Program-made: the position numbers and the translations under genes
Part shown: piece by piece, positions 8,623-17,229 of the stretch
Position numbering within the stretch: position 1 is the first letter of the stretch
Layout of the letters: every line of letters starts with the position of its first letter
Notes under the pieces: model-generated
Database searches by the model: none
What the model saw: the letters and a program-made list of their open reading frames with translations, nothing else
Told to the model about the DNA's origin: nothing
From: Gemmatimonadota bacterium
GTDB lineage: Bacteria > Latescibacterota > UBA2968
Reading direction: 5' to 3'
NCBI GenBank assembly: GCA_028874765.1
Contig: JAPPIE010000083.1
Location: forward strand, 1-32,385
DNA length: 32,385 nucleotides

Positions 8623-10418
8623 ACTTCCATCTGCAAAACAGCGAGAAACGCCTCTTGAGGGATTTCTACTGCACCGACTTGTTTCATGCGCTTTTTACCC
8701 TCTTTTTGGCGCTCGAGGAGTTTGCGCTTGCGGGTAATATCGCCGCCATAACATTTGGCAGTGACGTTTTTGCGGAAGGGCCGCACGGTTTCGCGCGAAA
8801 TCACTTTGGCACCGATTGCCGCTTGAATAACGACTTCAAAGAGCTGGCGCGGGATCAGTGCTTTGAGTTTTTGACTCAATGCGCGCCCCCATTCATAGGC
8901 TTTATCGCGGTGAACAATTGCAGAGAGTGCGTCTAAGGGTTCGCCGTTGATGAGCAGATCGAGTTTGACCAGATCTGCTGCCTGGTGTTTTTTGTATTCG
9001 TAGTCAAACGATGCATAACCGCGCGAGACCGATTTGAGGCGGTCGTAGAAATCGAGCACAATTTCGGATAACGGCAGATCATAGCGCAAGAGAGCACGGG
9101 TGGGATCAATGTATTCGGTCGTCCGATAATGGCCCCGACGATCTTGTGCAATACGCATAATATTGCCCACATATTCAGAGGGCACCAGAATTTGGGCATC
9201 GAGTATCGGCTCGGCAATATCTTCTATATTTCCCGCTGGGGGCATCTCAGCGGGATTTTGCACATTGACCTGCTCTCCACTGGTCAGGCGCACGCGATAT
9301 TCGACATTCGGCACAGTAGTGATGATGTCTATGTCAAATTCGCGGTCCAGTCGCTCCTGGACAATTTCCATGTGGAGCAGGCCGAGAAAGCCACATCGAA
9401 ACCCGAAACCGAGTGCTGTCGAAGTTTCGGGTTCGTAGGACAATGACGCATCGTTGAGGTGCAGTTTTTCGAGTGCAGAGCGAAGGTTTTCAAAGTCATC
9501 TGATGATATGGGATAAAGCCCGGCAAAGACCATGGGTTTGACTTCCTGATAGCCGGGCAAGGGGTCAGGAGCGGGATTCGCAGAGCCGGTGACAGTGTCG
9601 CCGACCCGAGCGTCTTCAAGGTCCTTTATCCCCGCGATAAGATACCCGACTTCGCCTGCGCTGAGGCTTTGCTGTTTGATACGCTTGAGTTTGAGGGTAC
9701 CGATTTCTTCGGCGTCGTAATTTTGGTGGGTCGAAAAGAGACGGATGGGCATATTTTTTTTTAACACGCCATCAAAAACGCGCACATAAGCCACGACACC
9801 GCGATATTGGTCGAAAATAGAATCGAAGATGAGAGCCTTAAGCGGAGCATCCGGATTCCCTTCCGGAGGTGGTATCTCATCGATAATAGCGGCCAGGAGT
9901 TTATCGATCCCAATGCCCTCTTTAGCACTGATTTTGACAATTTCCTCTTCTTCTACACCGAGCAAGTCATGGAGTTGCATGACCACGCGATCTACTTCGG
10001 CACCGGGCAGGTCAATCTTGTTGATCACGGGAATGATGAACAAGTCGTGCTCCATAGCAAGGAGAACATTGCTAACGGTTTGGGCTTCCACTCCCTGTGC
10101 CGCGTCAACGAGGAGCAGCGCACCTTCACACGCGGTGAGACTGCGCGAGACCTCATAAGAGAAATCGACATGACCCGGCGTATCGATGAGATTGAGTTCA
10201 TAAATCTGACCATCTGGCGCTGTATAATCCATGCGAATGGCGTGCGATTTGATGGTAATACCCCGCTCGCGTTCGAGATCCATGCTATCGAGCACCTGAT
10301 CTTGCATTTGATATTTGCTCAGAGTTTGCGTCTCTTCGAGCAACCGGTCAGCCAGGGTCGATTTTCCGTGATCAATATGCGCAATGATGGAAAAATTTCG
10401 AATATTATGAAGATTCAT
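8619..10418 (-). CDS. lepA: Elongation factor 4 (LepA) GTPase
   Basis: A 599-residue translational GTPase of the usual LepA length, thought to act on stalled or mispositioned ribosomes. The G1 loop AHIDHGKS is at residues 13-20. G2 is [10 protein letters not shown]3 is DTPGHVDF and G4 is NKIDLP. EF-G-like domains II, III and V follow, and then the LepA-specific C-terminal domain ([40 protein letters not shown]). It is the first gene of the long minus-strand series. No clear Shine-Dalgarno precedes its ATG. A promoter with a 17-bp spacer lies about 150 bp upstream. Confidence 0.97.
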   Translation of the reverse strand: MNLHNIRNFSIIAHIDHGKSTLADRLLEETQTLSKYQMQDQVLDSMDLERERGITIKSHAIRMDYTAPDGQIYELNLIDTPGHVDFSYEVSRSLTACEGALLLVDAAQGVEAQTVSNVLLAMEHDLFIIPVINKIDLPGAEVDRVVMQLHDLLGVEEEEIVKISAKEGIGIDKLLAAIIDEIPPPEGNPDAPLKALIFDSIFDQYRGVVAYVRVFDGVLKKNMPIRLFSTHQNYDAEEIGTLKLKRIKQQSLSAGEVGYLIAGIKDLEDARVGDTVTGSANPAPDPLPGYQEVKPMVFAGLYPISSDDFENLRSALEKLHLNDASLSYEPETSTALGFGFRCGFLGLLHMEIVQERLDREFDIDIITTVPNVEYRVRLTSGEQVNVQNPAEMPPAGNIEDIAEPILDAQILVPSEYVGNIMRIAQDRRGHYRTTEYIDPTRALLRYDLPLSEIVLDFYDRLKSVSRGYASFDYEYKKHQAADLVKLDLLINGEPLDALSAIVHRDKAYEWGRALSQKLKALIPRQLFEVVIQAAIGAKVISRETVRPFRKNVTAKCYGGDITRKRKLLERQKEGKKRMKQVGAVEIPQEAFLAVLQMEV

Positions 10419-10570
10419 ATTTTTGCGTTGCTACAAGTTTGAGAAGTTGTATATGAAGACGAGTAATGAACTGCTGATAAAGCGTCGCAGTTGTACATCG
10501 CTTCGAGCACGACTGCACACGCGCAGCACAACTTCAGTATAACAGTTCAATAAACGCCATAAAGCATGAG

Positions 10571-10599
10571 AATATACCTTCTTACCACGTTGAGGTCAA
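10571..10599 (-). promoter_or_regulatory. Promoter for the lepA-led operon
   Basis: On the minus strand a -35 box TTGACC (10599-10594) and a -10 box TATATT (10576-10571) are separated by exactly 17 bp. The predicted start is near 10564, which gives lepA a leader of about 146 nt. The -35 lies inside a 10-mer, TTTGATTGAC, repeated at the yicC promoter. Confidence 0.65.
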
Positions 10600-10697
10600 T
10601 CAAAGTGTAGAAACGCAACACCAAACCACCCCATTGCGAGCTGCGAAGAAATGCGATTGATAACCACAAATCTGTAGTTCTATCCGGTTTGATTGAC
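10595..10697. repeat. 10-bp inverted repeat covering both divergent -35 regions
   Basis: GTCAATCAAA at 10595-10604 is the exact reverse complement of TTTGATTGAC at 10688-10697. Each promoter therefore reads TTTGATTGAC followed by A (yicC) or C (lepA), with the -35 hexamer at the 3' end. It may be an operator half-site pair or an extended -35 shared by two housekeeping operons. No binding protein can be named. Confidence 0.6.
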
Positions 10698-10721
10698 AAT
10701 AATATGTAAATTGACTATCTT
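10693..10721 (+). promoter_or_regulatory. Promoter for the yicC-gmk-rpoZ-coaBC operon
   Basis: A consensus -35 box TTGACA (10693-10698) is followed after 17 bp by TATCTT (10716-10721). The predicted start is near 10728, about 49 nt before the yicC ATG. Confidence 0.65.
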
Positions 10722-10776
10722 TTTTAGCTATTATTTCAGACATTTTTATTGCATTTGCCAGCAGGTGGGAGTGGGT

Positions 10777-11649
10777 ATGATCGCCAGCATGACCGGTTTT
10801 GGAAAGGGTATTGCAGAAGGGGATGTGGGCCGCGTTATTGTTGAAATGCGGTCGGTCAATGGGCGCTATGGCGATGTGATAGTACGCATGCCCCGTTCTT
10901 TGTCTGAGCTTGAATCTCGCATCAAAGAACGGGTTTTATCGGTCTTTACAAGAGGGCGACTCGATGTGAGTATAACTTTACAGGGTACTGCATCGGAGCA
11001 GGGTCTTCCTGTACTCAAACCCGAAATTCTATCCGCGTATCTCAAAGGGATCGAAGAAATTCGCGCGGACATATCGGGCGATATCGATCTGATGCAAATT
11101 GCCCAGTTACCTCAAATATTCGCATTTGAAATTCCCGAACTCGATTCTGAAGCCCTCTGGAAGGTGGTATCTGTAGCACTCAGTCAGGCTATTGACGCCT
11201 GTCGGGCCATGTGTCTGGCAGAAGGTGAAAAACTCGCCCGTGATCTCCATACGCGCATTTTAGTGCTCAATAAATTTCTCCAGCGCGTCGAAGAACTCGC
11301 ACCCGAGCGAGTAGAAACTGTTCGGACGCGATTAGAGGAAAAATTGGCGCAATTATTAACGCCCGAACAAATTGATGAGAGCAGGCTGTTGATGGAAATT
11401 GCTCTCCTGGCCGACCGCAGCGACATAACAGAAGAATGCGTGCGTTTTCACAGTCATAACGCACAGTTTCTCGATATGCTCGACCGCAAAGAAGCAGTTG
11501 GCCGGCGTCTCAATTTTTTGTTACAAGAAATGCTCAGAGAAGCCAATACCATGGGATCCAAAGCAGGTGACGCGACGATAGCCCATGTGGTCGTAGATAT
11601 CAAAGAAGAAATTGAAAAACTCAAAGAACAGATTCAAAACATCGAGTAA
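10777..11649 (+). CDS. YicC family endoribonuclease
   Basis: A 290-residue protein beginning MIASMTGFGKG, the hallmark start of the YicC family, with the N-terminal domain motif VEMRSVNGRYGD. The C-terminal DUF1732 region contains RLNFLLQEMLREANTMGSKAGD and ends with the usual VVDIKEEIEKLKEQIQNIE. YicC members are soluble, and E. coli YicC has been described as an endoribonuclease acting on small RNA. The ATG at 10777 is chosen because of GGTGGGAG upstream and the family start; the longer frame from 10693 begins inside the promoter. It is first in the common yicC-gmk-rpoZ-coaBC order. Confidence 0.93.
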   Translation: MIASMTGFGKGIAEGDVGRVIVEMRSVNGRYGDVIVRMPRSLSELESRIKERVLSVFTRGRLDVSITLQGTASEQGLPVLKPEILSAYLKGIEEIRADISGDIDLMQIAQLPQIFAFEIPELDSEALWKVVSVALSQAIDACRAMCLAEGEKLARDLHTRILVLNKFLQRVEELAPERVETVRTRLEEKLAQLLTPEQIDESRLLMEIALLADRSDITEECVRFHSHNAQFLDMLDRKEAVGRRLNFLLQEMLREANTMGSKAGDATIAHVVVDIKEEIEKLKEQIQNIE

Positions 11650-11658
11650 AAGTCGCGG

Positions 11659-12312
11659 ATGATTAAATCAGAAAAAACGGATGTTAAAAGAATTCGGCAA
11701 AAGTTGAGCGATAGTCCCGACGCATTTGCCGTGGTCGTCGCCGGGCCATCGGGAGTGGGAAAAACGACGATATGCCAGGGAGTTTTGCGTGCAGATTCCC
11801 GCGTGCGGCGGTGCGTGACGACAACGACGCGACCACCACGCGATGACGAAGTAGAAGGTGTTGCCCGTCATTTTGTGACAGTTGCACAATTTGAAGCCAT
11901 GCAAAAACGAGGTGATTTTGTCGAGTCTGCCGAAGTACACGGACATCTTTACGGTGCAACATTCGACGCGGTTGTAAAAGCCATGAGCGGCGGACAGGTG
12001 ATGTTAATGGACGTGGATGTGCAAGGCGTAGCCGCGTGGAAAAAGGTCTTGGGAGATCGCTGTGTGACCGTATTTGTCGTGCCGCCATCCCTCGATGTGC
12101 TTGCAGAGCGACTCAATGCGCGACAGTCTGAAAGCACATCGGCCTTTCGCTTGCGTATGGAAAATGCAGTTTCTGAACTTGTCCAGGCCAAAAACAGCGA
12201 TTACGTTGTTGTAAATGACAAATTGGAACAAGCCATCGCCGATTTACTCGCAATTATTCACGCAGAGAGACGGCGCACACATCGGATGTGTTTGCGTGAA
12301 TTGAATCACTAA
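11659..12312 (+). CDS. gmk: Guanylate kinase
   Basis: A 217-residue cytosolic kinase that phosphorylates GMP/dGMP to GDP/dGDP. The P-loop GPSGVGKTT is at residues 29-37, after an N-terminal extension of about 20 residues compared with typical Gmk. The GMP-binding segment appears as TTTTRPPRDDEVEG with RHF where many members have YHF. The AEVHGHLYGA motif and the DVDVQG acid/glycine motif are present. It starts 9 nt after yicC with no strong ribosome-binding site. The lid region is slightly divergent but no key element looks lost. Confidence 0.92.
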   Translation: MIKSEKTDVKRIRQKLSDSPDAFAVVVAGPSGVGKTTICQGVLRADSRVRRCVTTTTRPPRDDEVEGVARHFVTVAQFEAMQKRGDFVESAEVHGHLYGATFDAVVKAMSGGQVMLMDVDVQGVAAWKKVLGDRCVTVFVVPPSLDVLAERLNARQSESTSAFRLRMENAVSELVQAKNSDYVVVNDKLEQAIADLLAIIHAERRRTHRMCLRELNH

Positions 12313-12389
12313 AAATCTAGCCAGGCTCCCTACCTATTCCCGTCCCGTTATTGAGGTACGAGAATCCCATTTCTAATAAGGAGTGCATT

Positions 12390-12617
12390 ATGTCAAACGT
12401 ATTTTTCACTGAGGAATTAACAGTTGAAGAAGATATGAATTCCTATCAAGCTGTATTGCTGGCATCAAAAGAAGCGCGAAGGTTGAATAAAGCCCGGCTG
12501 GTTGCGGGTGTGCCCGAAGGTGAAGAAAAAATAACAACCATTGCACTGGACCGAATTGTAGAAAAGAAAATTCAGGTGACCTATGCTGACGGGAAAGAGG
12601 ATTCTTCTGGGCGTTAG
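12390..12617 (+). CDS. rpoZ: RNA polymerase omega subunit
   Basis: A 75-residue protein with the omega core pattern (YQAVLLASKEARRLNKARLV, residues ~19-38), followed by the TTIALDRIVEKKI helix. Omega helps assemble and stabilise RNA polymerase and can bind ppGpp with beta'. The ATG at 12390 has AAGGAG seven bases upstream; the frame open from 12351 is not needed. The position between gmk and coaBC is standard and strengthens the call. Its last 35 nt overlap the coaBC start in another frame. Confidence 0.88.
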   Translation: MSNVFFTEELTVEEDMNSYQAVLLASKEARRLNKARLVAGVPEGEEKITTIALDRIVEKKIQVTYADGKEDSSGR

Positions 12618-13788
12618 CGGTGGCATTGCCGCCTATAAAAGTGTATTCTTATTGCGCCTTCTTCAGAATGCAGGCGCAGAGGTTCGGGTGGTCATGACGC
12701 CCGCTGCACAAAAATTTGTGCAGCCCCTCACTTTTGAAGCACTCTCACACCATCGCGTCTATACGGATTTGTTTCCGTCGGATGGCGACCCCGATGTTAT
12801 CCATGTGCATTTGGGCAAGTGGGCCGATCTAATCATTGTCGCGCCAGCAACTGCAAATTGCATGGGCAAATTGGCCCAGGGGTTGGCCGACGACCTGTTG
12901 ACCTGTGCGTTGTTGGCGGCAGAAGCACCTGTTTTACTCGCCCCGGCAATGGAAACCCAAATGTGGGAACGCGGTGCTGTAAGACAAAATATCGAGTTCT
13001 TAAAAAAAGACGGCTATCGGATGGTTGGGCCGGGGACGGGATTGCTCGCCTCCGGTGCCGAGGGAATGGGACGCATGGCCGAACCCCATGAGATTGTGGA
13101 TGAAGCCAGTAGTATGATAGGCGCGACACAATCACTTGCCGGGAAACGCATTGTAGTGACAGCGGGCAGGACAGAGCAACCCATTGATCCCGTGCGTTTT
13201 ATTACCAATCGCTCAACGGGTAAAATGGGCTATGCTATTGCCGAAAAAGCGCACCGCCGAGGGGCTGATGTCGCGTTGATCAGTGGACCGACGGAACTCA
13301 CCGCCCCCGCCGGTGTACAGGTCGAATCTATCCGCACAGTTGCCGATTTGAAAGCAGCGACCGTCCGCGCATATCAGCATGCCGACGCACTAATTATGAC
13401 CGCAGCCGTACTCGATTTTCGCCCCGAACATGTGTCCGAATCAAAAATAAAAAAACGCGATGGTGGTCTTTCGCTTCACCTTCTGCCCAACGAAGATTTT
13501 TTAATTCCCCTGGGACAAAACAAGGGTGAGCGAGTCGTAATCGGTTTTGCGATGGAAACCGATCACGCGCTGGAGAATGCCCACAAAAAACTCCACGAGA
13601 AAAACCTTGACCTGATTGTGTTAAACGAATTGAATGTGGAAGGTGCGGGATTTGGCGTCGATACCAATGTCGTGACTTTTATAGAACCCCATCGAGAACC
13701 TGTCGCATTGCCCTTGATGTCCAAACGCGATGTGGCAGATCGCATTTTGGATTGGCTGGTGTCGCGTTGGGAGAACGCGCATGAATGA
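12583..13788 (+). CDS. coaBC: Bifunctional CoaBC (PPC decarboxylase / PPC synthetase)
   Basis: A 401-residue fusion for coenzyme A synthesis. The N-terminal CoaC flavoprotein (~1-180) decarboxylates phosphopantothenoylcysteine. The C-terminal CoaB domain (~185-400) ligates cysteine to phosphopantothenate. CoaC shows [10 protein letters not shown], the catalytic His74 and the FMN motif APATAN. Its PxMNxxMW motif reads PAMETQMW, with Glu124 for Asn. The substrate-clamp ACG reads ASG, with Ser157 for Cys. CoaB keeps [21 protein letters not shown] and KIKK. The ATG at 12583 overlaps rpoZ by 35 nt and has AGGTG upstream. Confidence 0.94.
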   Translation: MLTGKRILLGVSGGIAAYKSVFLLRLLQNAGAEVRVVMTPAAQKFVQPLTFEALSHHRVYTDLFPSDGDPDVIHVHLGKWADLIIVAPATANCMGKLAQGLADDLLTCALLAAEAPVLLAPAMETQMWERGAVRQNIEFLKKDGYRMVGPGTGLLASGAEGMGRMAEPHEIVDEASSMIGATQSLAGKRIVVTAGRTEQPIDPVRFITNRSTGKMGYAIAEKAHRRGADVALISGPTELTAPAGVQVESIRTVADLKAATVRAYQHADALIMTAAVLDFRPEHVSESKIKKRDGGLSLHLLPNEDFLIPLGQNKGERVVIGFAMETDHALENAHKKLHEKNLDLIVLNELNVEGAGFGVDTNVVTFIEPHREPVALPLMSKRDVADRILDWLVSRWENAHE

Positions 13789-14452
13789 TTCCCCCGACCT
13801 GTTGGAAACCCTCGCGCTTGCACGCGATTTTCTATCGCGAGAAATCGCTTATGCCCCCGTCTCGGTGGCGCGGATGGATGACCGGAAATCAGACGCTGAT
13901 TCCCTGACTATTTTGGGTCAAGAGGTTTCCAACTGTCAAAAATGTGGACTGGCGCAAACGCGCACCTCAGTCGTGTTTGGAAGCGGAAAAACTAATGCAG
14001 ACCTCATGTTTGTCGGTGAAGCACCCGGTGCGGAAGAAGACCGGCGGGGGTTGCCTTTTGTAGGGGCTGCTGGAGAACTGTTGACGCGCATGATCGAAGC
14101 CATGGGTTTGACGCGCGAAGACGTCTATATCGCCAACATTATCAAATGCAGACCCCCCAATAACCGGGATCCCAAACCCGATGAAATTGCCGAATGTCAG
14201 CCTTATCTACTACAACAAATTGATTTGATTGCGCCGGTTGTAATCTGTACTTTGGGACGTTTTGCCGCGCAAACCCTGTTGCAAACCACCGAGTCGATGG
14301 GGCGTTTGAGGGGAAAAATTTTTGAATACCAGGGCGCGAAATTAGTCCCCACATATCACCCTGCTGCCCTGTTGCGAAATGCACACTGGAAGCGCCCTGC
14401 CTGGGAAGACTTGAAACTCGTTCGCAAACTTTACGATGGAACTAAAATCTGA
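13781..14452 (+). CDS. Family 4 (type a) uracil-DNA glycosylase, Fe-S
   Basis: A 223-residue protein that removes uracil from DNA after cytosine deamination. The four cluster cysteines of family 4 enzymes are visible as C52 and C55 (CQKC), C123 and C139, the last two in the CRPPNNRDP...EC segment with the usual spacing. The catalytic motif [17 protein letters not shown] is at residues 79-95, and the second motif HPAALLRN follows at 193-200. The ATG at 13781 has GGGAG upstream and overlaps coaBC by 8 nt. The first ~45 residues are less conserved than the core, as in many members. It overlaps dnaB by 1 nt (TGATG). Confidence 0.92.
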   Translation: MNDSPDLLETLALARDFLSREIAYAPVSVARMDDRKSDADSLTILGQEVSNCQKCGLAQTRTSVVFGSGKTNADLMFVGEAPGAEEDRRGLPFVGAAGELLTRMIEAMGLTREDVYIANIIKCRPPNNRDPKPDEIAECQPYLLQQIDLIAPVVICTLGRFAAQTLLQTTESMGRLRGKIFEYQGAKLVPTYHPAALLRNAHWKRPAWEDLKLVRKLYDGTKI

Positions 14453-15825
14453 TGGCCTCCCAAAATTCGACATTGAACACGGCTGAACGCGCGCTACCCC
14501 AGGCACTCGAAGTCGAACGCGCTGTATTGGGCGCCATGTTGATTGACAATATGGCAATCAATCGCGTGGTAGAAGTACTGGGGGATGAAACGGCTTTTTA
14601 TCATACACCGCATCGAAAAATCTATGCGGCAATTCAAAAATTATCTGAGCGCGGCGAGCCCGTCGATCAGGTCACACTCACTGCAGAACTCTTGCGGCGA
14701 GGACAACTCGAAGATATCGGCGGTGCGGTTTTAATTGCCGAACTGGCCAGTGAAATGGCGACGGCGGCCAATGCCGAATACCACGCGCAGATCGTTCTGG
14801 AGAAGGCGCAGAGGCGGCGGTTGATATCCGCAGCGACCCAAACGCTTACCGAAAGCTATGAAGAAACCGAGGATGTGCGCGAACTCATCGACCGTGCCGA
14901 ACAACGGGTCTTTCAAATTGCCGAAGGTGAATTGGGCAAAGGCGTCATGTCCCTTGCATCCGCAATTGAAGAGGCTTATGTAGCGATTGAGCGCGCGCAC
15001 GAACAGCCCGGCGCGCTGACTGGCGTGACCACGGGATATACGGACCTGGATGAAATCACAGCAGGCTTGCAGTCTTCGGACATGATCATCCTCGCATCGC
15101 GTCCATCGATGGGCAAAACAGCACTCACATTGTGCATGGCGCGCAATGCCGCCGTGAAGGGCAGTACACCCGTGCTGTATTTTTCTCTGGAAATGTCAAC
15201 AGAGCAACTCGCACAGCGACTTTTGTGTGCAGAAGCGCGCGTGAGTTCGCACCGTTTGCGAACGGGCAGGCTATCAGAAGAGGAATGGCAACGATTATCC
15301 GAGTGGACGGGAAAGCTCATTGAAGCCCCCATATACATCGATGACACACCTGCTATTTCCGTCATGGAACTGCGTGCCAAAGCGCGACGCGCAAAATCCG
15401 AATACAATATTGAGTTAATCATTGTCGATTATCTACAACTGATGACCGCATCTGAAAATTTTGGCAGCCGCGAACAAGAAATCGCCTATATTTCGCGGTC
15501 TTTGAAAGCTCTCGCCAAAGAACTCGATATTCCGATCGTTGCCTGCGCGCAATTATCGCGGGCTGTGGAAAGTCGCACGGATAAACGACCACAATTGGCT
15601 GATTTGCGTGAGAGTGGTTCGCTGGAACAGGACGCGGATGTGGTGATGTTTCTCTTTCGCCCCGAAGTATATGGCATTGTAGATGAAGAGGGCAATACGC
15701 AAGAAGGTAGAGCCGAGATCATTTTGGGCAAGCAGCGCAGCGGGCCGATTGGCAGCGTTTTTTTAGTCTTTCAGGCAGAGTTCCTCCGCTTTGAAGAGCC
15801 CGAAATCTATCGCGATTTTCCCTGA
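14452..15825 (+). CDS. dnaB: Replicative DNA helicase DnaB
   Basis: A 457-residue hexameric helicase that unwinds the replication fork. The N-terminal DnaB domain starts with PQALEVERAVLGAML (residues 16-30). The linker precedes a RecA-like ATPase with P-loop ASRPSMGKT at 215-223. Walker B is IELIIVDYLQLM, and the arginine-finger region contains ADLRESGSLEQDADVV. The length is normal and there is no intein. The gene follows the glycosylase with a 1-nt overlap and lies 12 nt before radA, giving a replication and repair group. Confidence 0.97.
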   Translation: MASQNSTLNTAERALPQALEVERAVLGAMLIDNMAINRVVEVLGDETAFYHTPHRKIYAAIQKLSERGEPVDQVTLTAELLRRGQLEDIGGAVLIAELASEMATAANAEYHAQIVLEKAQRRRLISAATQTLTESYEETEDVRELIDRAEQRVFQIAEGELGKGVMSLASAIEEAYVAIERAHEQPGALTGVTTGYTDLDEITAGLQSSDMIILASRPSMGKTALTLCMARNAAVKGSTPVLYFSLEMSTEQLAQRLLCAEARVSSHRLRTGRLSEEEWQRLSEWTGKLIEAPIYIDDTPAISVMELRAKARRAKSEYNIELIIVDYLQLMTASENFGSREQEIAYISRSLKALAKELDIPIVACAQLSRAVESRTDKRPQLADLRESGSLEQDADVVMFLFRPEVYGIVDEEGNTQEGRAEIILGKQRSGPIGSVFLVFQAEFLRFEEPEIYRDFP

Positions 15826-15837
15826 GGAATATAGCCC

Positions 15838-17205
15838 ATGGGCAAAGTGCGCGTGCGGTATGTATGTCAGCAATGCGGTGCTGATTCGGGACGGTGGTTT
15901 GGTCGGTGCGTATCCTGTGGCGAATGGAACACCTGTGTCGAAGAACAGGCATCGCCCGAGGAAAAACAAAACAGACGCGCGGACGAATGGGTCAAAGCAA
16001 ATCCGCCGCAACCGATTACGGAAGTGGTGGGGGGCAGAGAAGACCGCATTGAAACGGCCATCGGCGAATTTGACCGCACATTGGGTGGCGGCATAGTGCC
16101 CGGCATGGCTGCGCTTGTTGGCGGCGATCCCGGCATTGGCAAATCCACATTGCTGTTGCAAGGGGTCGCACAACTCGCATTTTCGGGTATGAAGGCACTG
16201 TACGTATCCGCAGAAGAATCCCCTCGCCAAACGCGGATGCGCGCCCAAAGAATCGGCGCGTTATCCGATGAATTGTACTTGATTTCTGAATCCAATCTCG
16301 ATCTGATTTGCGGCTACATCGAAGAAATGCAGCCCATCGCAGTTGTCGTCGATTCGGTGCAGACCATTTTTAGCCCAGATCTACAAAGCGCGCCGGGAAG
16401 TGTGGCACAGGTCAGAGAATCTTCTGCAAGACTGGTCGCACTGGGCAAACGCACGGGCACATCGATTTTTTTAATCGGACATGTCACCAAAGAAGGCACC
16501 GTTGCAGGGCCGCGCGTGCTCGAGCACATCGTCGATACCGTACTTTATCTGGAGGGCGAACAACACGGTGCGTTTCGCATTTTGCGGGCGGCCAAGAACC
16601 GGTTTGGATCGACAAATGAAATTGGCATTTTTGAAATGTGTGATCGGGGAATGGTCGAAGTGGATAATCCCTCACAGGTATTCTTGCCCGAGCGCGAGGC
16701 CGAGCGCGAAGGCACAGCCATTGTTTGCACAATTGAAGGTACACGTCCCATTTTGGTCGAAGTGCAAGCACTGGTCAGCCGCAGCAATTTCGGATACCCG
16801 CAGCGCGTGGCCACGGGATTTGATGCCCGGCGAATGGCGATTTTAATTGCCGTGCTCGAAAAACGGTCGGGCCTGCAATTGGGAACTGAAGATATTTTCT
16901 TAAATGTCGCAGGGGGCTTGCGTATCGACGAACCCGCTGTCGATCTGGGTGTAGCTATGGCTATGGCGTCGAGCTTTCGCAGCAGACAGATGTACCGCGA
17001 TACGGTTGTAATTGGCGAAGTTGGGTTGGGTGGAGAAGTGCGTGCGGTTGGTCAAATTGAACGCAGAATGACCGAAGCGCGCAAACTGGGCTTCACGCGG
17101 TGTATTGCCGCCAAAGCAAATTTGAGTGGCGCGCGCATTCCCGATGGCCTGTCGTTGATTGGCGTTCAGGATGTGGATGCCGCGCAAGATGTGGTGTTTT
17201 CATAG
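15838..17205 (+). CDS. radA: DNA repair protein RadA
   Basis: A 455-residue RecA-related ATPase that processes branched recombination intermediates. An N-terminal zinc finger uses C10, C13, C24 and C27 (VCQQCG and CVSCGEWN). The P-loop is GGDPGIGKST (95-104). The RadA-specific KNRFG motif is present (AAKNRFGSTNEIG). The C-terminal Lon-like domain keeps VAGGLRIDEPAVDLGVA and GEVGLGGEVR. GAGG precedes the start. In Firmicutes radA sits beside disA and RadA modulates DisA; here kptA and a different class of diadenylate cyclase follow. Confidence 0.97.
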   Translation: MGKVRVRYVCQQCGADSGRWFGRCVSCGEWNTCVEEQASPEEKQNRRADEWVKANPPQPITEVVGGREDRIETAIGEFDRTLGGGIVPGMAALVGGDPGIGKSTLLLQGVAQLAFSGMKALYVSAEESPRQTRMRAQRIGALSDELYLISESNLDLICGYIEEMQPIAVVVDSVQTIFSPDLQSAPGSVAQVRESSARLVALGKRTGTSIFLIGHVTKEGTVAGPRVLEHIVDTVLYLEGEQHGAFRILRAAKNRFGSTNEIGIFEMCDRGMVEVDNPSQVFLPEREAEREGTAIVCTIEGTRPILVEVQALVSRSNFGYPQRVATGFDARRMAILIAVLEKRSGLQLGTEDIFLNVAGGLRIDEPAVDLGVAMAMASSFRSRQMYRDTVVIGEVGLGGEVRAVGQIERRMTEARKLGFTRCIAAKANLSGARIPDGLSLIGVQDVDAAQDVVFS

Positions 17206-17229
17206 AGATTATTATTACGGAGAAAGCGC

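Larger units (their letters stand above)
10419..10776. other. Divergent intergenic region between lepA and yicC
   Basis: This 358-bp gap holds two divergent promoters (see separate entries) and a perfect 10-bp inverted repeat spanning both -35 boxes. The lepA side includes a leader of about 146 nt with no clear reading frame. I see no riboswitch fold, terminator or RNA gene that I can support. Confidence 0.6.

Noticed and set aside
9807-10442. 211-codon plus-strand open frame opposite the start of lepA
   Set aside because: It is antisense to the strongly conserved GTPase domain of LepA and has no recognisable motif or ribosome-binding site.
10693-10776. N-terminal extension of YicC from 10693
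   Set aside because: It would begin inside the TTGACA box, and the family start MTGFGKG with a ribosome-binding site lies at 10777.
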